Assembly: GCA_963837345.1 (NCBI GenBank)
Contig: CAWIMX010000001.1
Coordinates: 2,418,001-2,482,000 of the forward strand
DNA length: 64,000 bases
Reading direction: 5' to 3'
DNA from: CAWIMX01 sp963837345
GTDB lineage: Bacteria; Acidobacteriota; Vicinamibacteria; Vicinamibacterales; CAVVIG01
Shown piece after piece: positions 53,166 through 61,667 of the stretch (positions are counted from its first letter, which is position 1; each line of letters starts with the position of its first letter). The translations under genes were made by a program, and so were the position numbers. Below the pieces are notes generated by a model. The model saw only the letters and a program-made list of their open reading frames with translations, was not told where the DNA came from and made no database searches.

Positions 53166-54905
53166 ATGAACCTGACGAGAACGGCGGCGGCAGGGGCCTT
53201 CGCGGCGGGACTGATCGCGTGGGGCCTCGTGCGGCCGGCTCCCGCCCAGCAGGCGCCGTCCGGCCGCTCCGTGGACTGGGCGATGCACAACCTCGACCTG
53301 GCCGGGAGCCGCTTTTCGACCCTCGATCAGATCAACACGACGAACGTGAAGTCGCTCGTGCCACGTTGGTTGTTCCAGCACGGCGTGATCGACGGCGTCT
53401 CCAACCAGACGACTCCCATCATCGTCAACGGCGTGATGTACGCGACCGACTCGCGGGGCAGCGTCTACGCCGTGGATGCGGCGGACGGGCGCCTGATCTG
53501 GTCCTACGACGTCACGTCGCAGCTCGGTGGCGGGCGGGAAGTCGGCTACACCTTCCGGCAGCGGGGCGTCGCGTACGCCGACGGCGTCGTGTACACGGCG
53601 GGCGGATCGTTTCTGTTCGCACTCGACGCCACGACGGGCAAGCCGATACTCGACTTCGGCGACAACGGCAAGGCCAGCGTCATTCTCGACGTCGTGCTGC
53701 AGCGGTATCCGGACACCAAGGCAGCCATCGATCTGGGCTACTGGTTCACCGCGGCGCCGCAGGTCTACAAGAGCGTCATCTATATCGGGTCGACGCGCAG
53801 CGAGAGCCATATTCCCGGCGGGCACGTGCTCGCGGTGGACGCGAAGACAGGGAAGGTGCTGTGGCATTTCAACACGGTGCCGCAGGACGAGAAGGACCAG
53901 GGCTGGGACATCGCCGGACCCACGTGGGTGGGTGGCGAGCGGAACGGCGGCGGCATCTGGGAGACGCCGTCGATCGATCCCGAGCTGGGGCTGATGTACG
54001 TGGCCGTCGCCAACCCGTTCGGCGCGAGCGCCAAGCGGCACGGCACGAACCTGTTCACCGATTCGATCATCGCGCTCACGCTCGATACCGGCACGCTCAA
54101 GTGGTACTTCCAGCAGACGCACCACGACGTGTGGGACTACGACTCGGGCAACCAGCCGATCCTGTTCGACATGACCGTCAACGGCCGCCGGGTGAAGGCG
54201 CTCGCCGAGGCGAGCAAGAACGGCTTCCTCTACATCCTCGATCGCGAGACGGGCCAGCCCGTGCACGAGGTCCGCGAGACGCCGGTGCCGACCGCGACGG
54301 CGCGCGAAGGCGAGGAGCCGTGGCCGACGCAGCCGATTCCGTACACGGCCGCCGGGAAGCCGATGGAGCCGGTGTGCCCCGTCGTGCCGACCGACATTCC
54401 GGAGGAGCGCCTCAAGACGATGAAGGTGGCGCCCATGTTCGCGCCATTCGAGGGCGGCACGATCTTCGCGCCCGGCAACCAGGGCGGCGCCAACTACGGG
54501 CCGATTTCCTACAGCCCCCAGACCGGCCTCCTCTACGTGAACGCGGTCGACTGGCCGTCGGGCGGCGGGCGCGGCGCGAAGATGTACTTCTCGGCCTACG
54601 ACCCGACGACGGGCGAGCTCGTCTGGCGGCAGATCCGGGAGGGCTACGGCCAGGCCGGATCGGTCGTGACGGCCGGCGGCGTGGTCTTCGTCGGCTCCGG
54701 CAGCAACACGGCCGGCTACTTCTACGCGTTCGACGCGAAGACCGGCGACGAGCTCTGGAAGTTCAACACGGGCTCCGGCGTGTTCGCGTCGCCGTCGATC
54801 TACATGGTGAACGGCGAGGAGTTCGTGACCGTCGCGTCGGGCGGCGGCGAGCGCGGCCGCCGCGGCGGCGACCTGATCCTCAGCTTCGCGCTGCCGCCGC
54901 ACTGA
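53166..54905 (+). CDS. PQQ-type beta-propeller dehydrogenase-like protein
   Basis: 579-residue exported quinoprotein of the alcohol/glucose dehydrogenase propeller family. Signal peptide MNLTRTAAAGAFAAGLIAWG is followed by W-motif blades (GSVYAVDAADGRLIWSYDV, HVLAVDAKTGKVLWHFNTV, IALTLDTGTLKWYFQQTHH, YFYAFDAKTGDELWKFNTG). GGIWETPSID and HHDVWDYDSGNQP match the active-site region, with an Asp candidate in WDYD. No adjacent Cys-Cys pair, typical of methanol dehydrogenases, and no C-terminal cytochrome are present. The electron acceptor must be separate; the nearby cupredoxin or haem proteins are candidates. Start ATG 53166 follows CTGGAG. Confidence 0.88.
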   Translation: MNLTRTAAAGAFAAGLIAWGLVRPAPAQQAPSGRSVDWAMHNLDLAGSRFSTLDQINTTNVKSLVPRWLFQHGVIDGVSNQTTPIIVNGVMYATDSRGSVYAVDAADGRLIWSYDVTSQLGGGREVGYTFRQRGVAYADGVVYTAGGSFLFALDATTGKPILDFGDNGKASVILDVVLQRYPDTKAAIDLGYWFTAAPQVYKSVIYIGSTRSESHIPGGHVLAVDAKTGKVLWHFNTVPQDEKDQGWDIAGPTWVGGERNGGGIWETPSIDPELGLMYVAVANPFGASAKRHGTNLFTDSIIALTLDTGTLKWYFQQTHHDVWDYDSGNQPILFDMTVNGRRVKALAEASKNGFLYILDRETGQPVHEVRETPVPTATAREGEEPWPTQPIPYTAAGKPMEPVCPVVPTDIPEERLKTMKVAPMFAPFEGGTIFAPGNQGGANYGPISYSPQTGLLYVNAVDWPSGGGRGAKMYFSAYDPTTGELVWRQIREGYGQAGSVVTAGGVVFVGSGSNTAGYFYAFDAKTGDELWKFNTGSGVFASPSIYMVNGEEFVTVASGGGERGRRGGDLILSFALPPH

Positions 54906-54937
54906 CGTCGATCACGGCAAGGTCATCACGAAGACCG

Positions 54938-56170
54938 TCACGGTCGCCCGAGTGCGGCTGTGATGTCGATTAACGCGCGCGCGAACTGCGCGACTCGAGG
55001 AACGTCCACCGCATCCGGCCACCGATCCGCCGGGTTGTGGAAGAGTGGATTGCTCCCGAGCAGCGAGACGTACCGGCCGCCGCCGAGGTGGATCGTCCGC
55101 GCTTCACCGGCCGGCACCGTGCCCAGCGGAATGCGCTGACGGATCTCGGCGCTCGCGCGCTGGCACGCGATACCAGCCATCGCCTGAATCTCCGTATCGG
55201 ACGCCTGCAGCCGCATGGCGCCGCCGGCGGCGCCGATGTTGGCGCCGAGGTGCACCCACGCCGCGGCCGCGGGAATCGACCCGGGCCGCCGCTCGACGAA
55301 GCGATCGAAGCCGAAGTATCCCAGCTCGTGGCCGCTCGACGCCACGAAGATGAACGGCCGCGCGGGGACGCTCGCGCGGGCTGCGCGCATGATCTCCAGC
55401 CAGCACGCGATGCCCCCGCCGCGCTCCGACGCGCAGTGCCACCAGCCGCTGCGCGGCGTCATCACGACCACCGGGCCCAGATCGGATTGACGGCCCGGCA
55501 CCAGGGCGACCACGTTGCGGGCCGTGTCCCTCGCGCGCTCGACACGTGCGACGAGGCGCGCGTGTGCGGCGGCCTTCGTAGCCGCCTCGATCCCCGAGCG
55601 CTCGGCCGAGCCGACCATCAGCACGGGCGGGCCGAACGGGTCGGCGAAGGAGTCCGAGTTGATCGGGCAGAGCCCATCCGGCGTTCCGTCGGTGACGACG
55701 ACGATGGCCCGGTGGCGGCCCGAGCGACGGAGCTCGGCGAGGCGCTGGCCGCCATTGGCCGGTGACATCACGACCGCGATTGGCGTGGAGGCGTCCGGTT
55801 CGCCGAGGCCGCCAGAGATCCCGACGTCGTCGGTGAATGTGCCGTCGAACATCGGCAGCCCGTCGACGCGGCGGCCGTCGATCTCGACGTACGCCTCGGC
55901 GACGTCGACACGGTCGAGCGTGAAGGTCTCGATTGAGCTGGTCCCGCCCGACCGCTCGGCCTGATCGGCGAGCCAGTCGGCCGACCGGTCGTCCACATCG
56001 GTCGCGGTGCGGTGGATGCCCTGCCGGTCGTAATCGGCGAGGGCGGTGCCGATGCGCGCCTCCATCTGATCCCGTTGCCCGGCCTGCTGGCCGTGCGCGG
56101 CGCGCGGATCGAGCAGCCACCCGGCCGACGCGGCGGCGGCGAGTCGCAGGAATTCGGCGCGCGTGGGCAT
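54938..56170 (-). CDS. exported M28-like protein with degenerate metal site
   Basis: 410 residues with M28 aminopeptidase layout. The N-terminus MPTRAEFLRLAAAASAGWLL has a twin-arginine-like or Sec signal and AHGQQ cleavage. A PA-like insert spans about 90-220. Where active M28 enzymes have HxD...D, this reads VVVMTPRSGWWHCASERGGG, so the first His and Asp ligands are lost, while FVASSGHELGYFGFDRF keeps the Glu-containing segment and LFHNPADRWPDAVDV keeps the late His-Asp-like segment. It is probably a pseudoenzyme or has a changed role. ATG 56170 is favoured by GAGG at proper spacing; another ATG is at 56176. A perfect palindrome lies 14 bases upstream. Confidence 0.8.
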   Translation of the reverse strand: MPTRAEFLRLAAAASAGWLLDPRAAHGQQAGQRDQMEARIGTALADYDRQGIHRTATDVDDRSADWLADQAERSGGTSSIETFTLDRVDVAEAYVEIDGRRVDGLPMFDGTFTDDVGISGGLGEPDASTPIAVVMSPANGGQRLAELRRSGRHRAIVVVTDGTPDGLCPINSDSFADPFGPPVLMVGSAERSGIEAATKAAAHARLVARVERARDTARNVVALVPGRQSDLGPVVVMTPRSGWWHCASERGGGIACWLEIMRAARASVPARPFIFVASSGHELGYFGFDRFVERRPGSIPAAAAWVHLGANIGAAGGAMRLQASDTEIQAMAGIACQRASAEIRQRIPLGTVPAGEARTIHLGGGRYVSLLGSNPLFHNPADRWPDAVDVPRVAQFARALIDITAALGRP

Positions 56171-56183
56171 CGGCATCCTCAAA

Positions 56184-56200
56184 GACCGGTTCGACCGGTC
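56184..56200. promoter_or_regulatory. perfect 17-base palindrome, candidate operator
   Basis: Arms GACCGGT and ACCGGTC flank TCG, 14 bases upstream of the start at 56170. Same centre (TCG) and overall design as the palindrome at 15080-15094, but with different arms. Position in the leader of the M28-like gene suggests repressor binding. Confidence 0.5.
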
Positions 56201-56578
56201 GGCAGGATTCTACTGCCGCGGCGCCTCGTCAGTCGCGCCTGGCCGCCCGAAGCGTGCCGGCGAAGGCGTGGATCGGGCCTTGCCACCGGCCGGACCACGA
56301 ACGCGGTCCGCTCCGGAACGATCCATCGAGAAACAACAACAAGGCCTCCCGAGTACTACCCGCGAGGCAGTTCGTTTATTCCCGCGGAGATCGGCCCGGA
56401 GGCTGCCGCGCTCCCATCGAGACGCTGCCAGCGCTCGCGGATTTACCGGCACAGAAAATCGGGATGAATCTCGAAAGCGACGTGAGCGATTCTCGCGCGG
56501 CACGCGTGTGAAAGTGCCCGCTGCGAGTGGCAGCGTCCTTGCTCTCCTCGACGTCGGACCAGAGGAGGACCACCGATC
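56201..56578. other. spacer upstream of the cupredoxin gene
   Basis: About 380 bases without a clear gene between divergent starts. Includes a short A-rich run at about 56330-56342. No hairpin, repeat or RNA gene is recognised. It must carry the promoter of the cupredoxin gene, but no consensus is evident. Confidence 0.5.
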
Positions 56579-56953
56579 ATGTCTCTTCGTCTTGCCGCGA
56601 TTTTCGCCACGACCTTGTGCCTCACTGCCTGCAGCAGCTACAACTCGATGTCGCCGGCGCCGTCACCGACTCCCGCGCCCGCCGGTAGCACGACCGTCAC
56701 GATTCCGAGCGGCGCGTCCGCGCAGACCACAGCCGCGTTCGGCATGAATCCGCTCACGATCTCCGCCGGCACCACGATCAGCTGGCTCAACAGCGACACG
56801 ACGACGCATACGTCGGCGGCCGACGGCGGCCAGTGGGCGTCTGGCAACATCGCTCCCGGCGGCCGCTTCAACTTCACGTTCGCGTCGGCCGGTCAGTTCA
56901 CGTACCACTGCCAGATTCACCCGAACATGACCGGGACGATCATCGTTCAATAG
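56579..56953 (+). CDS. plastocyanin-like cupredoxin lipoprotein
   Basis: 124-residue blue-copper protein. Lipoprotein signal MSLRLAAIFATTLCLTAC, a Pro/Ser-rich linker to about residue 37, then the cupredoxin fold. Type 1 copper ligands are His77 (DTTTHTSAADG), Cys111, His114 and Met117 (YHCQIHPNM). It should shuttle electrons at the membrane surface, possibly between the PQQ-type or copper oxidases and a terminal acceptor; this link is inference from proximity. GGAGG precedes ATG 56579. It stands alone on the plus strand. Confidence 0.93.
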   Translation: MSLRLAAIFATTLCLTACSSYNSMSPAPSPTPAPAGSTTVTIPSGASAQTTAAFGMNPLTISAGTTISWLNSDTTTHTSAADGGQWASGNIAPGGRFNFTFASAGQFTYHCQIHPNMTGTIIVQ

Positions 56954-56997
56954 CGCGTTTGCGGGGAAGCGACAGGGCGGAAGCGCCGCAGCGCTGG

Positions 56998-58062
56998 TCA
57001 GGGGAGCGACAGCTCTGCAGCAGCGATGCCCTGTTCGCCGCAGAACGAATAGAAAAGAACCGTGCGGCCACCGTCCTCGAATACGTATGGATCACGCATT
57101 TGCCGGACGGCGCCCTTCACGTCGCCGGGGTCCGATGGCGCATCGGCCAGCGCCGTGCATTCGTAGTCGCGTTCGGGGCGCAACACCTCGACGGCCTCGG
57201 AGGCCTTCCAGGTCCTCCAGTCGCCCGAGAGGTCGATGGTCGAGAACATGATCCGCTCGGGCGCGTCGCCGATCGCCGTGAAGAAGACGTCCAGCACGTT
57301 GCCCCTCTGCAGCACGCCAACATGCCGGATCCGGCGTTCATACGGACCGCCGTCGAACGGATTGGGCCCCCGTTCGAACGCTGCGAGTGGATCGGTCGAG
57401 CGGAGGACCAGTCCGGCTCTGGCCATCGCGTAGAACGCGCCGCCCTGTCTGAATACCCGCATGTAGCTCACTCTGGTGATCGCAGGCTGCACGTCCCAGG
57501 TCAGGCCATCGGTCGACACGGCGGCCTGTGAGTACTGGCCGTAGCCATGCGCGCGCGCCCACGCGCGCGCGGCCGGTTCGCCGACGGGCCACATCTCGCC
57601 GTTGGTCCACCAGCCGTGCACCCACATGATCAGCCGGCTGTGCGCCTCGTCCACGAACACGTCGGGCGACGCGACGTGGGTATAGAAGTCCTCGAGATTC
57701 TCGGGCGGATCCGGCTGCGGACGGAAGAACGCGGTGTCCTGTACCTGGAGGACGCCCGGATCGTAAACGCGCCACGGCCCGTCGACTGCGTCCGCATACG
57801 CCAGGCGGATGTGGTCGCCCATGTGGTGCGCGAAATACATGTAGTAGCGGCCGAGGGGGTGGTGGATCCAGTCGGGCACCCGGATCACCGTCGGACCGTT
57901 GATGTCGTCGCCGAGCGACGCAGACGAGGCGCGGGTCACCAGCGGGTTCCCGGCGAGGCGCGCCGCCGTGACGGCCGGCAGGGCCTGCCCGGCGCCGGAT
58001 GTCGCCACAGCGAGCGCGACCGAGACGGCGACGCCGGCAATCAGGCTTGGAATCGGCCCCAC
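56998..58062 (-). CDS. exported GH43-like five-bladed propeller protein
   Basis: 354 residues from GTG 58062 (a TTG at 58101 would add 13). Signal segment LIAGVAVSVALAVATSGAG is followed by repeats typical of the GH43/GH117-like propeller: NGPTVIRVPDWIHHPLGRYY, MYFAHHMGDHIRLAYADAVD, THVASPDVFVDEAHSRLIMW, AAVSTDGLTWDVQP and RQMRDPYVFEDGGRTVLFYS. Acidic residues in SPDVF and RDPYVF are in the places of catalytic acids in such enzymes, but I cannot confirm activity. It follows the DUF4159 gene on the same strand. A glycan substrate is plausible. Confidence 0.78.
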   Translation of the reverse strand: MGPIPSLIAGVAVSVALAVATSGAGQALPAVTAARLAGNPLVTRASSASLGDDINGPTVIRVPDWIHHPLGRYYMYFAHHMGDHIRLAYADAVDGPWRVYDPGVLQVQDTAFFRPQPDPPENLEDFYTHVASPDVFVDEAHSRLIMWVHGWWTNGEMWPVGEPAARAWARAHGYGQYSQAAVSTDGLTWDVQPAITRVSYMRVFRQGGAFYAMARAGLVLRSTDPLAAFERGPNPFDGGPYERRIRHVGVLQRGNVLDVFFTAIGDAPERIMFSTIDLSGDWRTWKASEAVEVLRPERDYECTALADAPSDPGDVKGAVRQMRDPYVFEDGGRTVLFYSFCGEQGIAAAELSLP

Positions 58063-58109
58063 GTGCCCCGGTTCCCCCGTTCCATGATTCCGCCGCTCCA
58101 ATGTCGCTC

Positions 58110-58946
58110 TCAGTGCGTCATCGCATACAGCACGACGTCGATCCCCACAGCATACGCGTCGGGGGAGAAGCGCGCGAAGTACTCATGATCCTCGCCTTCC
58201 CGTTCCCAGCCGTCGGTGACGTCGGTGTTGTGGAGCATGAGGACCATGAGGCGGCCGTGGTCGTCGGCAATGCCGCGGACGTTGACGCGTCCCGGCGGCA
58301 CGCCCCGCTCGGTGGTCCCGCCGCTGCGACGCCAGGACTGGATCGACGACATCTGCGGCACCACGGCGACGTCGTACATCATGTGCCAGACCGCGTGGTC
58401 GGGCCCGACCTCGGCGATGGGATATTGTCCCGGGGGGAGGACGCGGCCAATCTGTTCGGTCCACTGTTCCCACGCCCACGGCCCCCAGAAGTCCGTGGCG
58501 AAGATGAATCCACCCTTCGTGAGAAACTCCCGCAGCCGCACCACCTCCTCTTCGGTGAACACGGCCGTTCCGCCATCCTCGACGAGCACGAACGGACATT
58601 GGAACAGCGCATCGTCGGTGGCGCGCACCACGACGTGCTCAGGCTCTTCGGCATCGGCCATCGTGATGGGCGTCTTGGTGAGCTCCCCGAGCCGGACGCT
58701 CAGGTTGATGTCGGCGCCTGGATAGTCGGTGCTCCAGCCGCGCTTCTCGCGGTGATCGCTCCGGAACATGAGACGGCAGAAGTTGAAGCCGCCCTCGAAG
58801 GTGCGTGCCGTGGGAAATCGCGGCGGCGCGTTGTAGCCGTAGCCGCCGCGCCAGATCAACCCCTGGGCGCTCACGACGGCCGCGGCGAGCGCGAGCGCCG
58901 AGAGGATGCCGAGGGCCGTCGGCGAGAGACGTGGGGCCAGCGTCAT
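58110..58946 (-). CDS. exported DUF4159 protein
   Basis: 278 residues. Signal peptide MTLAPRLSPTALGILSALAL, then the DUF4159 domain: GGYGYNAPPRFPTARTFEGG, FNFCRLMFRS, DYPGADINLSVRLGELTKTP, FVLVEDGGTAVFTEEEVVRL and GGFIFATDFWGPWAWEQW. The fold is related to class I glutamine amidotransferase-like flavodoxin folds, and the family is common in Acidobacteriota and Planctomycetes without an assigned function. ATG 58946 is chosen because GAGGG lies six to seven bases upstream; ATG 58958 is an alternative. It abuts a permease remnant, so its present promoter may lie in that scar. Confidence 0.85.
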   Translation of the reverse strand: MTLAPRLSPTALGILSALALAAAVVSAQGLIWRGGYGYNAPPRFPTARTFEGGFNFCRLMFRSDHREKRGWSTDYPGADINLSVRLGELTKTPITMADAEEPEHVVVRATDDALFQCPFVLVEDGGTAVFTEEEVVRLREFLTKGGFIFATDFWGPWAWEQWTEQIGRVLPPGQYPIAEVGPDHAVWHMMYDVAVVPQMSSIQSWRRSGGTTERGVPPGRVNVRGIADDHGRLMVLMLHNTDVTDGWEREGEDHEYFARFSPDAYAVGIDVVLYAMTH

Positions 58947-58965
58947 GCCAGCCCTCATTATCGGA

Positions 58966-59179
58966 CTATTCGGTCCTGAGCGCCTCGACGGCAATCCGCG
59001 CCAGAGCACGCCGCTGACGCCGCTGAAGACGGCCGAGTTGAGCCCGATCCCGAGGGTGAGGCTGACGATGGCTGTGGCCGAGGCGCCCGGACAAAGAGGT
59101 CGGCAACCGCGCGGAACTCGGCGGGGAAGAGCCGGAGCAGCGCGCGGTAGAGCCGGTCGGCCAGCGGGTCGCGCGCCAT
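58966..59179 (-). pseudogene. collapsed remnant of an ADOP-type ABC permease gene
   Basis: Three pieces of an acidobacterial ADOP (FtsX/MacB-like) permease are jammed together. ATG 59179 gives the typical N-terminus MARDPLADRLYRALLRLFPA. In another frame follows ATAIVSLTLGIGLNSAVFSG, the first membrane segment motif. In a third frame comes RIAVEALRTE with stop at 58966, the usual C-terminal end of such permeases (RIDPVEALR-type). About 800 codons are normal, so at least two large internal deletions have happened. Confidence 0.75.
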
Positions 59180-59183
59180 GCCG

Positions 59184-59407
59184 TCAGAATCCCCGGATCG
59201 GGGAGCAACTTCTTGGTGGGTGCCGCGGAATCCCGAAGGCCGTCAGGCGGTAGGCGCGGCGCCGGTCGTCGCTCCCGGCCGCCGACTCGCGGATGAGGCC
59301 GTCGGTGCGCCGCGCGACTTCCCTTTCAGGATGGCGTAGCCGTGCTTCTGGCCGTCGGCGAGCGCCAGCAGCACGTGGAAGAGCGCCGGCGTGAGCGGCA
59401 GCAGGGC
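59184..59407 (-). pseudogene. remnant of a PadR-family transcriptional regulator
   Basis: LLPLTPALFHVLLALADGQK followed by HGYAILK is the start of a PadR winged helix, then after an internal deletion, in another frame, DGLIRESAAGSDDRRRAYRL and TAFG, the wing and C-terminal helix start. No intact start codon is seen. PadR genes normally sit directly before ADOP permease genes, and here both remnants keep that order. Confidence 0.75.
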
Positions 59408-59435
59408 CGACGGTCCCGTTCCTCAGGTCCCCGAT

Positions 59436-59834
59436 TCACCGGGGCCTCTTCATCAAATACGTGGCTCCCGACGCGTCCGTCGTCGTCACCCCCACGGCTT
59501 CCCAGCCCTGCTGGCCTGAGGCGCCGAGCGCCGCCGCCGCGTCCTGATCGGACGCCACCCGGACGGTCTGATACTCCCAGGCCTGCCGCACGATCTGCGT
59601 CCGCACGGTGCTGCCGGCGGTGAGAGTGAGGCTGGCGGGGCCGACGAGGCGCACGCTCAGCGTGTCGGGCTGCAGCACGGCCACCGGGATCGCCTCGCCT
59701 GCTCCGCGGTTCTGAATCCACACGCGCGCCTCCGTCATGACGCCCGGCACCGGCGCCGTCACCTGCGCGCGCACGGTCAGGGCGCTGGCCGCCAGTGCCG
59801 CCAATCCGAATACGACCGTGATCTTGTGGCTCAT
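59436..59834 (-). CDS. exported small protein with DUF4177-like C-terminus
   Basis: 132 residues. Signal peptide MSHKITVVFGLAALAASALTVRAQ. A middle part with VWIQNRGAGEAIPVAVLQ resembles a beta-sandwich. The end, WEYQTVRVASDQDAAAALGA with GQQGWEAVGV and YLMKRP, matches the short DUF4177 pattern (WEY...GWE.VGV...KRP). Function unknown. GGGAG precedes ATG 59834. It is upstream of the PadR remnant on the same strand. Confidence 0.75.
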   Translation of the reverse strand: MSHKITVVFGLAALAASALTVRAQVTAPVPGVMTEARVWIQNRGAGEAIPVAVLQPDTLSVRLVGPASLTLTAGSTVRTQIVRQAWEYQTVRVASDQDAAAALGASGQQGWEAVGVTTTDASGATYLMKRPR

Positions 59835-59971
59835 GGTTGTCTCCCGCCCTTCAGCCTAGCCTTGGATCGCCGGCGCCTGAAACCGGGAAACGGAGCAACT
59901 GAGGAGCTGGGGAACCGGGAACTGCGGAAAGGATTTGCAGGCCGTGTGCCGTGGCGCGATGATGGGCCGCC

Positions 59972-61546
59972 ATGATCACAAGACGAACCGCCATCACCGG
60001 TTCCCTCGCCTTCGCGGTGTGTCTCGCGGGGCTCGCGGTCCACGCCCAGCAGCGCCCCGCGCCAGACGACTCGTATGGCCCGAAGGTGGAGAAGACCTAC
60101 GGCGAAGGACTGCCCAGGGATCGCGATCGGCTGATCTTCTCAGACGATCAATATCCGGAGTGGCCGCTGACGCCGGAGCAACGGCAGTACGCCTCGATCG
60201 ACGGGGCGCGCATGAAGCGGCAGGTGGTGGACCTGGGGCAGATCGCTATCCGCTATCGCGACGCCGGTCACAAGTGGTGGGGCCGCTTCCCCGGGACCAC
60301 CGCCGATCGCGAAGGCATGGCCTACATGACGCGCGGCTTCGAGAGCGTCGGCCTCACGGTCGAGCATGTCCCGTACGTGCTTCCGAGCGACTGGCGGCCG
60401 ACGGATTGGGAGGCGAGCTACCGCGCCGCCGACGGTGCGACGATTCACCTGAACACCGCGTTCCCAGTGTCGGGCACGAAGGCCACCGGGCCGGCGGGGA
60501 TCACGGCCGAGGCCGTCTGGGTGGGAATCGGGGCGGCCGCCGATTTCATCGGGCGCGATGTGCAGGGCAAGGCGGTGGTCGTCTACAGCGTCTTCGTGCC
60601 CGGCGGGCGCAGCCACTCGGCGAGCGATCGCGCGGGGCTGTTCGACGCGAACCGTCGGGCCGTCGAGCTCGGCGCCGCGATGGTCGTGAATGTGATGGGG
60701 GTGCCCGGCAACGGCCAGTTTCAGCCCGAAGGCGGTCTGCGCGACGTGCCGCAGTTCACGCTGAGCATGGACGAGGGCTTCGCGCTGCGGGATCGCCTCG
60801 GCCGCGGCGAGCGCGTCGACCTCACGTTCCGCCTCGAGGTGCCCGAGCTGCGGGACGTGCCGACCGAGTACACCATCGCGACGCTGCCCGGAATGTCCGA
60901 CGAGCAGATCGTCGTGATGACCCACACGGACGGCTATTTTCAGGGCGCGACGGACAACGCCGCCGGCATGGCCAGCGCGCTCGAGCTCGCGCGCTATTTC
61001 GCGGCGCGGCCGCTGCGGGAACGCCCGCGCACGATGCGGTTCATCCAGTTCCCGGATCATCACCACGGCGAGGTGGCGCGCGGCCGCGAGGGCGTCGGCA
61101 TCGACGACAGCTACCCCTGGGACAGGGTCGCCGTGAAGCTCACCATGGAGCACCCGTCGCAGACGCTCCTGTACATGTACAACGACAGCCTCACGCCGAC
61201 CAATGCCGTCGGGGCGTTCCGCTGGAATGCGCTCGGCAGCCCCAGGTTCGAGCAGATGGTGTTCGAGACGCTGCGCGAGTTCGGCGTGTCGGTCTATGCG
61301 ATGGAGGACGGCCCGAAGAACGGCAACTATGCGCCCTCGTTTCACATCATCGACCACATCATCTATCACACGTCGCTCGACATCCCCGCGCTCGTGCCCG
61401 CCAGCGGGCTCGAGCGCGCCACACGCGCGTTTGCGGCCGCGATCGATCGCGCCAACGGCATGACGATGGCGGAACTGCGGGGGGAGCACTTCCCCCCGGC
61501 GCGCGGGGCCGGAAGCCTCAATGGCGTCGAGGCCCTCGGGAAGTAG
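59972..61546 (+). CDS. exported M28-family metallopeptidase
   Basis: 524 residues, intact. N-terminus MITRRTAITGSLAFAVCLAG has twin Arg before the hydrophobic segment, so Tat export is possible. A PA-like insert occupies about 170-290. The M28 zinc residues are His318, Asp320 and Asp328 in MTHTDGYFQGATDNAAG; FPDHHHGEVARG at 361-371 supplies the next acidic ligand candidate and an unusual run of three His. It is a paralogue of the interrupted gene at 1614-3135, with the same start of mature protein (YGDLHG / YASIDG regions). It precedes the haem-Vgb gene by about 120 bases on the same strand. Substrate unknown; aminopeptidase-like. Confidence 0.92.
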   Translation: MITRRTAITGSLAFAVCLAGLAVHAQQRPAPDDSYGPKVEKTYGEGLPRDRDRLIFSDDQYPEWPLTPEQRQYASIDGARMKRQVVDLGQIAIRYRDAGHKWWGRFPGTTADREGMAYMTRGFESVGLTVEHVPYVLPSDWRPTDWEASYRAADGATIHLNTAFPVSGTKATGPAGITAEAVWVGIGAAADFIGRDVQGKAVVVYSVFVPGGRSHSASDRAGLFDANRRAVELGAAMVVNVMGVPGNGQFQPEGGLRDVPQFTLSMDEGFALRDRLGRGERVDLTFRLEVPELRDVPTEYTIATLPGMSDEQIVVMTHTDGYFQGATDNAAGMASALELARYFAARPLRERPRTMRFIQFPDHHHGEVARGREGVGIDDSYPWDRVAVKLTMEHPSQTLLYMYNDSLTPTNAVGAFRWNALGSPRFEQMVFETLREFGVSVYAMEDGPKNGNYAPSFHIIDHIIYHTSLDIPALVPASGLERATRAFAAAIDRANGMTMAELRGEHFPPARGAGSLNGVEALGK

Positions 61547-61667
61547 GGCGGCCGAACGGTTCCTGAGATCCCGACGTCCCGAGTTGCCTTACACTGGCCC
61601 TCTGCCCGTCCGGTTCCCGGGACCTCGCTCGCGCCGCGGCCTCTACCGTTCGAATATGGAGGAACAG

